This document shows positions 36,196 to 48,699 of a DNA stretch of 64,000 nt, one piece after another. Every line of letters begins with the position of its first letter. Positions within the stretch are counted from its first letter, which is position 1. The notes under the pieces were generated by a model. That model had not been told where the DNA came from, did not search any database, and saw only the letters and a program-made list of their open reading frames with translations. This DNA comes from Ophiocordyceps camponoti-saundersi (nom. inval.) (Eukaryota; Ascomycota; Sordariomycetes; Hypocreales; Ophiocordycipitaceae), in the NCBI GenBank assembly GCA_003339415.1, contig PDHQ01000090.1, forward strand, positions 61,332 to 125,331, written 5' to 3'. Both the position numbers and the translations under genes were made by a program.

Positions 36196-37295
36196 TAATA
36201 GAAAGATTATAGGCGGCTTCGAGTTAATAGATAAAGGCGATATAAGCACCTTAAGCACGTTATTTAAGGTATTACTAAGCGTAATCTAGTATAAAGTAGT
36301 CGATAGGTTAAATCTTAGCCGCTTAGCTCTTTTATTAAAAGGAGATCGAACCCGGGGCGAGGTTAATTTAAGATCTATTAAAGTTCGTAATATCCCTAGC
36401 TTAGAGAATAGTCTTAAGTTTAGTATAAAATTAAGCGGCGGTTATTTACTTATTTTTTAATTATCTAAAAGCCTTTATACTAAGTATAAGAGTATCGTTA
36501 GTTTATAAACTAATAAGCTTAAAACGCGCTTAATTATTATACTTAATAAGGAGGTAAGTATTAAAAATTAATATTTATATCCGTAGCTATTAAAGATAGT
36601 AGTTTTAGTAAGTTCGAAATTAGTAGATACCGGCCTCCGTAATACTATATAGCGGCTTAATAACGCGGATTATAATATCCGGAGGGTACCGGTCCTTTAT
36701 CTTAAGGGGAAGCGTAGCGATAATAATCTTTTTAAAATTAAATCGTAACTATAAGTACGCTTAGGTAATATTACGTAAAGCTAATTTAAAGCTTAATAGA
36801 AAGGTAGCGGGGGTAAAAGTAAGAATAAGCTACTAGCTAACTTATTATATTATCGGGGATTAGGTAAAGATAGTATCTTTACCCTTATCGCTATAACTTA
36901 TAATAATAAGCTTAGATTTTTTATATAAGTAGTCGGTACCTATCCCCTTAATTTCCTAAACTATATAAGCTTTAAAAATATAAACGCTATAATACTTAAT
37001 AATATTATACTTTTTAAAGGAAAAAATACCGTAGCTAATAAGGTTATTAATCTCCTAAGTATCTAAGGCCTTAAAAAGTTAGCTAGCTATTATAATCTTT
37101 CCTTTAGCCCGAAGCTTAAGAGATAACGATATATTATTTTTTTCCTTTTACGTTATAAAGGCGTTATCTATAAAAAGATTTCGAGGAATATATATAATAA
37201 TCCTTAGATAGGGCGTTACTTAGGATAATACCGAAGTTAAGTTAATATTAGGAGGAGGTAAAGTTAGTATCGATTCGGGGCCTTTATATAAAGGT
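36196..37295 (-). pseudogene. D1 reverse transcriptase region, RIP-broken
   Basis: Near 36870-36955 on the minus strand the frame reads EIKGIGTDYLYKKSKLIII followed by SYSDKGKDTI. This matches the start of the Copia reverse transcriptase core (E-x-K-G..T..P-Y-E-K-S-R-L-V-I-Q-x-Y-N-D). The remainder towards 36196 is more eroded and the catalytic Asp pair was not located with certainty. C1 is inserted at its upstream end (TSD ATTAG) and B5 at its downstream end. Confidence 0.75.
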
Positions 37296-37300
37296 ATTAG

Positions 37301-37601
37301 TGTTAGATATTATCTCTCTATACCCCTTTATATCTGCTATACGATATATATATAGAGGATAGCACGGATATAGGGAAGCCTCTAATAAAATATATATTAA
37401 CACCTAAGTCGTGCCTCGTACGACTTAGGAGGTAGGAGGTGGCTTAGATAAGAAGAAGGAGGGTATAGAAGTAGAGTATTATCTAGCTATATAGCCGCTC
37501 TTCCTCGTACGATAAAGGAAGGGTATCTATCTCTAATTATACTTAATATAGGTTACCTTTACTTTCTCTTACTTATACGTATATATAAAGATTACTTAAT
37601 A
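37301..37601 (+). repeat. C1 5' LTR
   Basis: 301 bp, TGTTAG...TTAATA, with two TCGTACGA octamers (near 37415 and 37504) that are RIP-altered in the 3' LTR. Confidence 0.97.
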
Positions 37602-37610
37602 CTAATTAGT
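37602..37610 (+). other. Putative primer binding site shared by C, B and D
   Basis: CTAATTAGT directly follows the 5' LTR. The same nine bases, in sense orientation, follow the 5' LTR of C2, D1, B1, B4 and B5. It does not start with TGG, so the primer may be an internal tRNA fragment, as in some Copia elements; that is inference. Confidence 0.55.
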
Positions 37611-37889
37611 AGTTATATTAGTTATTATTAGTTAACTATAGATTAGTTAGAGTAACGAGACGGGTATCGTATAATACCGAAAAGCCTGTATACCCGCTGC
37701 TAACTAATACTCGTGCTTTTACCTTACTTCTCGATACTAGTTCTTACCGAAAAGCTATTTTACCCGGTACTGCTATTAAGACTAAAAGATTAAGGTAACG
37801 TACGATACCTACTAATAATAAAGTCCTTACCGAAAAGCTATACTTAGCCCGGTATTTTTTACTAGTCGCACGATATTACTTTTAATAGC

Positions 37890-40800
37890 GTTCCGGAAAT
37901 ATAATAATAATAATATAGCTTCTATAACCCTAAAAGTTAAATAGGAAGTAGTAAATACGTTAACTATAATAACGGTAATAAATAAGATTTTAGCTTTATA
38001 TAACGAAATAATAGAAGGAAGTAAAGTTAACCTTCGTATCTAAACTTAAAGTACGAACCCGCTTTATTAGGATATATAACCCGACCTTATATAACCTCCC
38101 GATAAGATTAAATTAATAACGTTTATTACTTAGCAGATATACGATATTATATACTTTAACCTCTATAAGGAAAACTTTCTTCGTATAATTTAATTAGAGC
38201 TTTAAGGATAGATTTACTACTAGCTAAAATATATCTACTATATATTCTTAAAAAAACTAACTTAAATTATAGTCGTATAATATATCCCGCTTATCGGAAA
38301 CGGCATATTAATTAAACGCTTTATATAACTCCTTAAGACTAAACCGGAAGATATTTTACGCCCTAACCTATAAGGAGCCCCTTCTATATAGTTAGACTAC
38401 CCCCCCTTTTCCGAACTAACTCTTCTAGATCGTATAATATAAGCTTTATACTTAGTATAGCCCCCCGAGTTAAGATATATCTTAATATAGCTATTATAAA
38501 ATATCTTAGCCGAACCCCTACTTCGTATAACCCTTATATAAAAGTTAACTACTTTATATAACTTAAATATATAGCTACCTTTAGTAACCCCGACTTAGAC
38601 CCTCCCGGAACCGATAAATTAAGCCTTAATAGGTATTATACGAGTTTATATACTATTACTAATACGAAAGGTAGTAAATAAACTAATCTCCCTAGATAAG
38701 GTTACCGCCTTCCTTAAGGGTTAGCGAAAAGATTAGAATTATATAAGGCGGCCGTACGATATACTAATCGATAAGGCTAGGATTTTTATTAGCTATTACT
38801 CCTATATTAGTATAACGGAAAATTAATTCTACGCTATTTTTCCGGATATCTTTTTAGATAAAGCTTAGGATTATTATTTATACTTTATCGGATCGGATAA
38901 AAAATAGGATAAAATTTACACTTTTTTAGATATATACTTTAATACTCGTACGAACTATTCGTTATACTAAATAGATTAGACTACTCTATCTTTTAATATC
39001 GTATGATAAGAAAACCCCGATAAAACTATAATAGATTTACTTAATACCCTCCTTAATAAACTCTAACTTATTTAATAAGCCCTTAGATCCGACTATTAAG
39101 GAGAAAAGTAACTTTTTACTATTATCGTATAAGCTTATCGCGGCGTTCTAGAACTTAAATTAGCTATAATATTCTAAGATATATTATACGAAATATTTAT
39201 TAATCGCCTTCGTTCCTCCCTTACTATTATTACGGATAAAACTACTAATTAGTTCTTTATCGAATAACGCTACCTTAATTATAATAAGTATTATATAAAC
39301 TTTAGATAATCTTCTTTTACTCCCCGCTAACGATAATCGCCCCCTATATAACGTTTTTCCTTATAATAACGCCGGTTCTAACCTTATACGATATAAAGGT
39401 ACTTCGTATATAAAAAGGAAGGATATTAGTTTATAAACTATAAGTTAGACGATATCTAACGCGCACGTAAGTAGTACCTTACTAGTTATAAAGAAACTAG
39501 CTAGGACCCCCTTATAAAGGAAGAATTTAGCGTATTCCTCTTATCGTATAAAGGTTCTAATAAATAAGATTCCTAGTTTTTATAATCGTATAACGAAGAC
39601 TCTAATATTAAAGAAGAAATTATTAAAGGCGAAAACGCGGTTTTATTTTTCACTATAGCGGCTTATATATACCGCCTTATAAGCGATAATATTTACTAAT
39701 TAAAGGCTCTATTAGTTCCCGCGGAATAATTCCTCCTTTCCGATATATATCGTACGATATATTAAGGCAAGCTTTAGGATATAGGAGCTACGTAAATCTC
39801 GACTATAAGTAAACTATAAGTAGAAGCCTACGTTTAGGAATACCCTTATACGACTATTAACTAAACCCTAACTAAGAATACGATCCGTTTTAGCTCCTTA
39901 GAACTTACTTAACTAATCGGAACTATTATCGTACGAAACCTACTTAGCAAAGTCCTCTACTATATCCTCGATACTTTTACTCCTTTCCTTTTTTACCTTA
40001 AAGATACTAACTACCTTCGCGCTTTCTATAATAATATAAAAGATATTATTATATAATATAACGGTATAATAATCCTTATTATTAGGAAATAGGGATATTT
40101 ATTTTTTAATATCTCTAAATAAGAATCTACGTTATATTATATAGAATAAAAGTTACGATAGCTTTACTAACGTTTTAGCTACCCCTATATATAATAGCTT
40201 TATAACTTACTAAAAAAGGCTAGTTTTTCGGATATAACCCCCGTAGCCCTTAAGTCGATCTAACGTTTATACTACTAATATTAGTTATACGACTTAAAAC
40301 CTTAGCGATTTAAATTCTCCCTTAAAGATAACTGCGATTTTAACTACTCGCTAGTTATCGACGTTTTTTACCTTTACGGTAAGCCGGTCCTATACGCTAT
40401 TAACGAAGCTATATTCTTCTAAGTAGCCGCCTTTATACGAAGTATATCGGCGGCAGACGCTTAGAACGCCTTATATAAATATTAGATTTATATATACTAA
40501 GGCTTACTAGATATTATCTCCTATAACGCTAGGATTAATTTTTCCTCTCTAGAGTTTCGTACGAACGCGAAATTACTTAGCACTATATATAAGGAAGTGC
40601 TTATCGAAGCGTATTAAGCGATTAGTAAAGTCGAATATATATACGCCCCCCTTAGGCAGGCGTATAATATCTTACGATAGGAAATTAGCACTAAGACTAA
40701 TAATATAACTATCTTTTAGATAGCTATTAAGGCTATTAACGATATAGCTAAACTAGATAATCTTATCTCGATATTTCTTATTTTTAGCGCTTACCCCTAT

Positions 40801-42830
40801 ATTTCGTATAACTCGCCCCTAGCCCCTAATATTATTATAAAGGCCCGAGCGATTAAGCGCGCTATAATATAGGTATAATAAATTAAGGCTTAAGCGGATA
40901 TTTTACGCGCTCTTTATACCCGAAATAAACCTAACTTATATAATATCTTATTACTTCCCTTTTAAAGCGAAGTTCTTATTTAGCGTAAAAAGGATAAATA
41001 GTAAGGTCCTTTCCGTATTTCTAATTTCGATAGCTAGGACGTTATCTTTAAACTCCTTATAGAACTAACTAGATTTCGTACGATATAGGTTAAACCCTAT
41101 CTCCGCTCCCTCCCTACTATACCTATAGAGAAAAAAGTACGGTTAGAAATCCTAATTATACCCCTATATAATAAAAACTCGTATAAAGCTTTTCCCTTTA
41201 TATTCGTTACTACGAAGGAAAAAGATAACTATATATTTACCGTACGATTATAATAATAGGGTATTATTACTACTTTAGGACGACTATTCGAGGCCTCTAA
41301 CTATAAGGAAATTAATACCCTCTCTATATAAGAAGTCTTTACCTTCGTCCGATATAACTTTTCTTTAGACCTTACTAGATATATTTTTAAGATATATCTC
41401 GTATAAGAGGTAAAAAATCTAAATAATAGCCCTTACGAAAAATCCCAGCTAGTTATTTAAAGCTATAGTAACGATAGTAAAGAAGAAATTCTTATATAAT
41501 TACTTATAATTCTACGTATACTATAGCGCCTCCTCCTTACTCTCGGACCTACCCTTATAAAGTTATATAACTACTAAGGCGAACTGCGAAATATTACGTA
41601 AGTATATACGTAGTCTGCTAATCTTTTAAGTTATATAATTTACGCATACCTTCCTAAAAAACTATAAGATTAATATCTACCCTATACTCTTTTATATATT
41701 AAAAAGCCGCTATATAAGCTAGTAGAATTAAGATTATATTAGTTTAAGATATATTATAATTATTATCGTACGAACCTTTATATAACGCCCTTATCGTACG
41801 ATCTATATCTTTTATTTATAATAGCCGGCCCTAACTTATTCGGAATAACAGGCTTATAAATAGATAATATATTCTTTTTTACGTCCGATATATTCTCTAA
41901 ACTTAAGAAAGATAAGTTAAAACGGGCAGAGCTTCGTACGAAGCTTAAAATATTCCTTACTAATAAATTATCTATTAACTTTAACGGTAGTTATATTACG
42001 CGTAAATCGTACGATATCGTTCTTATATAGAAAAGATAGGTAAAGGGCCTTTATATTATTAACCTAATAGCTAATACTGCCTCGTAAGACTTTATTAGCT
42101 AGCGAGCCCGAGAAGTATATATTACTTTTACCTATTAACTAGAGGCGTCGTATAACCTTATAGTAGCCGCTTAAGTAACCGATCTTTCTACGTAAGATAT
42201 TTTAGCCTTTAATAAACGTATTTAGTAGCAGATTAATAATACTGCCCGCGGTCTATAGTTTATTCTACTTAACTTATCTCGTACGAAACTATTTATTTTT
42301 ACGGATAGGTTATTCGCGAATAATAAGGACCTTACCTTATAGCTTAGCACCTTAATTATCTTTAGTAAAGAAAACCGGTCCTCTAACTTATTTATCGTAC
42401 GAGGTAATATCCTTTACTAAACCTTTACGAAATATAAAAGGGTTACTCGAAGTATCCTAGTAAGCGAACTTTACGGTATAGTAAATAGCGTTAATATTAG
42501 CCTAGCCCTTTACTTAACTATTTAGGCTATCGTACGATCCCTAAGCACGCCTCCGATCCCCCTTATTCTTTATATAAACTTACGTTTATTATACGATTAC
42601 TTAATATAGCTTAGATTAATAATAGAAAAACGATTAATAATCGATATTATAGCTATTTATAAGTTATACGAGTATAAGGAAATTTTAGAATACGATAGAT
42701 TAATAATAAAAATAACCCGGCCGACGCTTATATTAAGGATAGCCCTAACTTAGCCTTATTAACCCTTATTTCTACGAATTCCTATAAATTATAAATTAAA
42801 GCTACTATCTAATAACTTACCTAAGTTATA
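37890..42830 (+). pseudogene. C1 Copia gag-pol polyprotein, RIP-broken
   Basis: One plus-strand frame can be followed for about 1600 codons with only RIP-type stops. Gag spans about 37990-39700. Protease shows D-x-G-A at 39778-39789 after a Q-G-K-L-Q-like context. Integrase core: VIDVFYLYGKPVLYAI (Asp at 40360-40362), a second acidic-site remnant near 40522, and SKVE with Glu at 40633-40635; its C-terminus near 40985-41090 has the W-x-G-P-F-like motif. Reverse transcriptase runs 41200-42200, with the catalytic pair now Asp-Asn (41863-41868). RNase H has ANNKDL near 42316 and EKRLIIDI near 42620. A one-base shift near 42700 separates the last motif, NNPADA. Confidence 0.93.
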
Positions 42831-44262
42831 TAAAACTTATACTTTTTTTTCCTATATCTTTACTTTATCCGACCCTCTATCTTTACTTTTTTTTATATTT
42901 TTACGCTTTTTTTATTATTTTTATGCGAAAATTACTATTAATTCTTTCCGGGTATTATCTAACCCCTACGCTTAATTTTAAAATAAAGCTATAAGTCCTA
43001 AACGCCTAATTTTTTTTCTTTTTCTTTTTCCTCGTTATCCGACCTTACTACTATTTCTTTTCTACCCCTACCCCCTATTACTTATTATCCGAGATAGTAA
43101 TATACTCCTCCGCGTTAGGAGGCGCTCCGCCTAGTATTACTATTACCCGTCCCCGCCGCCGGCCGTTAGGCAACTTAATAGGAGTAGTTACTAAAGTATA
43201 AGGTGCCGGCTTAGGAGTTTACGATACTTAACCTTATTATATAAAAAAGTATCTTATTATATAAGACCGCTATATATAAGTAGTATAAGCCCCGTTACTA
43301 TTCGTCCGATATATATCGAAAAGGTGGGGATTTCTAGCGTAAATATAGTATAATTCCGCTACTACTTTACTATAACTTATAAGAAAAACTACTAGAAAAT
43401 AACTTAGGCGTTAAATAATAATAGCCTCGATATACTTAGGATCCTAAATATTATTAAGGCGGATAAAAATATCGGATAACGGTATAGCTACTAATTAAAT
43501 CTCCGCTTACTACTCTCCTATTAGTACTATTATCGTATAATAGCTAAACCTTTTTTTCTTATATTTAAGGATATCTATTATATAAAGCGCTAGTTATCCT
43601 CCTTATTATAAGGTATATAAACTTAGTAAAACTTAGGTTAATAAGCTATAACGCTATTAAGATAGAGAGGTATATTATATAACTAATAACTATTAATAAA
43701 AATAACTTAAGTATATCGTATAACTTATTAATCTTTATTAAAGATCTTTCTAGTTATCGTTATTATTTTCGTTAATTAGCTTAAAGAAGAAAGAAGAAAG
43801 AGGGAAGAGAAAGAGAGAGGGAGAGAGAGGGAGCGAGGAGGGGTTTTTATACCCCTCTAAAGGCGGTAAGAGGCGGCAAAATCCGATTTTTAATTCCTAT
43901 TTTTTATAATATTTTTTAGTATTTTTTAGTATAAGGTTATAGAAACTCGGTTTTCTACCTATTTTTCTTAGTATTACGACTATAAGAAACCTTTATAGTA
44001 AAACTTTGCAAAAACGTATTATAGATCGGATTATATAATAACCCGACTTTTATTTTTCGGCCGGTAGCTTATTTTCTTTATCTCTTTTTACTATAATATT
44101 ACGGGCGTTATTTACCTTTATAGAATTTTTCGATTATATACTTATTTAATATCGTATAACTATTTTTCTCTAGAAATATCTACCTTTTAGGAAGACGGAG
44201 TTTTTTTTTTCGTACGATACCCTTTTATTTAGTATATTTTTTTATAAAAAGAAAAAGTCGAG
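42831..44262 (+). other. C1 3' untranslated region
   Basis: About 1.4 kb between the end of pol and the 3' LTR has no readable frame. It contains T-rich tracts (42840-43030), a purine run of GAGAGAGGG type near 43790-43835 and one TCGTACGA (44209). It ends in the polypurine tract. The length is large for a Copia 3' UTR, but nothing in it was recognised. Confidence 0.6.
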
Positions 44263-44563
44263 TATTAGATATTATCTCTCTATACCCCTTTATATTTACT
44301 ATATAATATATATATAGAGGATAGCATAGATATAGGGAAGCCTCTAACGAAATATATATTAATACCTAAGTCGTGCCTTATACGACTTAGGAGGTAGGAG
44401 GTGGCTTAGATAAGAAGAAGGAGGGTATAGAAGTAGAGTATTATCTAGCTATATAGCCGCTCTTCCTCGTATAATAAAGGAAGGGTATCTATCTCTAATT
44501 ATACTTAATATAGGTTACCTTTGCTTTCTCTTACCTATACGTATATATAAAGATTACTTAATA
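44263..44563 (+). repeat. C1 3' LTR
   Basis: 301 bp, nearly identical to 37301-37601 except for CpA/TpG changes, consistent with RIP after a recent insertion. Confidence 0.97.
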
Positions 44564-44568
44564 ATTAG

Positions 44569-46840
44569 AAAAAGGCGGATATACGTAAACCGGAAAAAAC
44601 GAGGTTTATATAAGAGATTAATAATAACGTTATAGCCGTTAATAAAAAGAAAAGTATATAGTCCTATTTATTTACTAAGTTTACGCTAAATATAAACTTA
44701 GCTATTTAGAGGTAGCTATAAAATATTAGAGATATCGAGGCTATTTTATATAAATAAAGCGTCGCGGACTATTTATTAGGTATAGTATTTTTAAAGTTTA
44801 GTTATAGCTTTCTAGATAGTAGTAGCTTATCGTAAGGTAAAAGGGGTCGGAGCTAAGTTAAGGTATACGCGTAAGTAAGCTCTAAAAACTAAAAAAGTTA
44901 AGATAAGTTTATTAAGTTTTATTATATTATTAATTATTTTTATAGCTATTTATAAGATAAAATCCTAACTAATATTAAGTTAAAGTTTAGCCGAGATTAC
45001 CTTATAAGCGCGTCGAAAGGAGGTATAGTATTATTTAACTTTTCTAACTAACTAATATACCTTAATAGGGACCTAAGTATATATAATACCTAAAGTAGTA
45101 GCCTTAAAACGGAACTCTTAAAAGTCGAAGTTCTTTTTAATATTATAACGAATAATATTAGGGGGTTTAAGGTAAATATCGATTTAGATTATACGAAGAG
45201 TATTCTAAGTATCTTTCGCGGAGAGAGATAGGAGAAACCGGGTAGCTTAGAAAGCTATAGCTTAGTTAACGGCGTATAAGATAGCTTATTAGTTAATATA
45301 AAAAATATTTACGATAACTTTAAAGTTAAAATCGCGGTTATCTTTTAGCTTAAATTTAAACTATTAAGGCGCGAGGCTATTTAATTAGTATTAATAATAA
45401 ATTTTAGAGATAGCCTTAATAGCTTAGATATCGGTATTATATTTAGCTTAAGTAAGTAGTTAGTATAGATAGGATACGCTAGGGTGCTTAAATTATTTAT
45501 AAATTTAGCGTATCTCCTATTCGGTAAGATATAATATAGCTTTTTCCAAGGGTAAAAAGAAGAACTAAGGATAACCTTATTTATATATAATAGGGATTTT
45601 AGTTATATTATAGATAAGGTAATTTAAAATATTACGGAAGAATATCCCTAATCGATTTATATTTATTAAGTATAAGAGGAATAGGGTTTAAGTAAGTAAG
45701 ATATAGAATATAATCTTACTTACCGGGGTTATAACTTAAATAAAGCTAAGGAAGGTAATAATCTAGCTTTTACCGAATTTAATAGATACTTAGCTAGCAG
45801 TAAACTTATTAAGGGATAGTAAAGGTATAAAAAGCTATAATACTTTAAACTAAGATTAACTTAAGGTTAATATAGATACCGCACTAATATCGATTAAAAT
45901 ACCTTAGAACGTTATCTAGGAATAGCGGTTTATTAAGGTAAAATAAGTAGCGGGAGCTATAATAGGTACGGGCTTATAGGGGTTATCTCCTATTAGAAAA
46001 TATATATATACTAACTAGTATAGTATTTTAGCTACTTAAGGTAATATCGATAGTAAGTTTTCCGTTAATTTTATAATTCGGGGTATATAAAATATTTAAG
46101 TTAATTATATAAACGATAAAGTATAGTATAGAGTTTTAGTAAGTTTATAAAATAGGAGTACTTATCCGTTATCGCTATCCTCCTCTAGTATTTTTTCTAT
46201 TTTTTCGAATTTTATAAGATAAGCGTCGAAGTTAACCTTTATACTAGTAAAAATATAATAAGCTAGAAATATATATTTAAATATTTTATATTCCTTATCT
46301 ATATATTTAAAGGACTAGTATCTAATTTTACTATAAACGAAGTACTTACGGTTTTACGAAATATTAGCCCTTAGGTTACGAGTAGAGTTACTTCCGCTAT
46401 TATTACGATATTAGTTTAAGGGCTAGTTATCGGTTTTCTAATATCGGCGATTAAGGTAGAAAGTATCGGGGTTTAAAGCGTTAGGAGGAGGTAATAGTAA
46501 GTAAGAGCTTTAAACGTACTATAAGCTACTAGATTAATAAGTTAGGGCTATTTCTAAAAAGGAATAGAGGTTAGATATAAGCGTCTCCGTATTTTTTATA
46601 AGTTTAAAAAGTATAAATTCTAATTTAAGGACGCTTTAGTAAGTATTAATAAAGGTTATTCGTAAAGGGGCGTTACTAGTATAATCGGAACTAAGAGTAT
46701 ACTAATAAAAATCTAATTTATTAAAGAGTTTCTATAAAACTTTATATAGTTTACTTTTAAAGTATAAAGTCTAAACTATCTAATAAGTAGTAGATATCTA
46801 ATAATAATAATAATAATATTTATACGCTAGTATGCTTAAT
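44569..46840 (-). pseudogene. D1 gag C-terminus, protease and integrase, RIP-broken
   Basis: Read on the minus strand. Zinc-knuckle remnant KYFVYSKI (about 46310-46360) restores to the C-x2-C type seen in fungal Copia Gag. Protease: GILIDISAVSILTLS around 45860-45905, corresponding to D-T-G-A-A. Integrase: FKLKDNRDFNFKVIVNIFYI (about 45290-45350), then SLSAKDT and, further left, GPPNIIRYN and an E-containing segment, all in Copia order. Several catalytic Asp codons now read as Asn through RIP. C1 interrupts just before the reverse transcriptase part. Confidence 0.85.
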
Positions 46841-48699
46841 ATAGCTTAGAACTATCTTATATATATTCTAAGAGTGGGAAAAACTAGAAAACTCGGAGTA
46901 AAACCCTCCCTTTAAGCGTTACCTTAGTTTAGGGCTAGACTAGGTCCGTACCCGGCACTCTATACCTTAGATAGGTCTAATAATAATAAGTAATTAGGAA
47001 GCCGATATATCCTCCGGAGCGGAGTTCGCGGTAGTAAGAGTGCGCGTAGTCTAAGTCTAGTGCGGAGTTTATATAGCTACTTATTTTCCTAAGCGTTATT
47101 ATCGCTATAAACTAAATCTCCGCGCTTAATTATAATATCCTAAATAATCTATTTAATTAAGGCTTTATTAATATAATTAAGGAATATATAGAAATTCTAC
47201 TAGCTTATAATAAACCTCGTAATAGCTAGTTTTAAAAGGTAGCTTAATTATTATAGTAAAATTATAGATAAGTTCGAAAAGGGGGTTAGAGGCGGAGCTA
47301 TTATATTCGCTTTTTAGTATTTCCGCCCCAGCTATTACTAGACTCCGGTTAGCGCTGGGGGGGGAGGAGGGGCGGTATATATAAAATTCTAATTTATAAA
47401 TCTCCGGGGTTAGGAAATATAAGTATCTTTTACCCGGTCCTACGCCGCTCTTATTTTAGGGTAAAGTTAACTTTACTTAAAGTAAGTCCCCTAATAGAGA
47501 GGGTAATAATATAGTCTCTTTCCGTACGCTATAAGGTAAGCTAACTTACCCTCCGCGTATAAAAAGGTAAAGTACTAGCTATATTATAGCTTCGCTATAT
47601 AATATTTAGTAATATATCTAAGCTAATAGTATTTAAAATATTACTAAGGTTAAACTTTTAGCTTATAAAATTCTATATTAAAAATCTCCGCTTATATTAC
47701 TATACCTTTATTATAAATCCGGTTTACGTTTATTACGCTATTAATAATAATTATAAGAAAACTCCGCTAAGTTTTTAAATAGTATCTTTTTACGTATAAT
47801 TATATTACTAAAACTTTATTCGATAATTTAATCTCCTTCTAAAAGGCTTTCTTACCGCCTTATTATAAGGCTTACGCTAATACCTTTTTTACGATAAGAG
47901 TATAACCTCTACTAGTTAAGTATACTTTTTCTCTAAAAATAATATAAAGCTACCTTAAATTAAACCGAAGCTTATAAATAATATTTTAAAATATTATTAT
48001 AATATCGCCGCTAAGTAATTTCCTTATTATAAAAGCTTAGCTTTACCTATAAAGTTTATAATTAATATTCGTTATAATTATTTTAAGGCCTTAAACTTAG
48101 AGTAAAATAGCGATAAAATTAAAGTAAATTATAAGCTAATACTTATATTGCTTAAGAACTTATTTTTTAATAGTTTTCTCTAGCGCTTTAGCTATAATTA
48201 TAGCTTATATCGGAGGAGTTCCGCTCCCCCCGAAGCTATAAAAAAAAGAGGAAACCGCGGCCGTAATAGTTAAGGAAATATTATTAATTAATAGAGTCGG
48301 AGTAAGGGGGGCGCCTCCCCGGACCCTCTCGGACTCCGCTACTTATTCGATAATTACTTATACGAAGACTAAAGCGTCCCCCGAAATAATCTTACTAATA
48401 CTCGCCTTAGCTTCTAATAAGGTAAGAGGTATAATAAACTCTTAAGTTTAAGTTTACTATAATTCGGAGTAAAGCTATATTTTAGGTAAAAAATTTTCGC
48501 GGTTACGATCGACTTATATAGCGTTATCCTCCCCCTTAAAGCCGCTTTAAGCGCGGCTCGAAGCTATTATTATAGGGTAATAAAAAGAGCGGAGTCCGCT
48601 TATAATATAAGAATAAGAGGTTTATATCCGCGTCGCTATAAGCGCGGGATTTATAGAATATATATTTATTATTACTATCTTAAGTAAATATTTAATCCG
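46841..48699. mobile_element. H: probable foreign insertion in D1 gag
   Basis: D1 gag N-terminal coding (48700-50107) and its zinc-knuckle end (46200-46840) are separated by about 1.85 kb of different texture: repeated CTCCGC/GCGGAG words, G-rich patches (47357-47375, 48307-48325) and more retained TG. Without it gag has a normal Copia length. A GC-rich stem (GCCCCAGC near 47325 with GCGCTGGGG near 47352) lies inside. No TSD, terminal repeat or coding motif was recognised, so both boundaries are approximate. The base words resemble family A, but no alignment was found. Confidence 0.5.

Larger units (their letters stand above)
37301..44563 (+). mobile_element. C1: full-length Ty1/Copia retrotransposon
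   Basis: C1 is 7263 bp with 301-bp LTRs (37301-37601 and 44263-44563) and a perfect ATTAG TSD (37296-37300 and 44564-44568). The left LTR keeps the original TG start; the right one reads TA, a RIP change. The putative primer binding site CTAATTAGT is at 37602-37610 and the polypurine tract at 44246-44262. It carries one long gag-pol in the plus strand, dead through RIP stops. It is unusually rich in the octamer TCGTACGA. It is inserted in D1 and is one of the younger elements in the nest. Confidence 0.97.

Noticed and set aside
46841..48699. H as a family A fragment
   Set aside because: Shared words such as CTCCGC are present, but no stretch could be aligned with A1 or A2.
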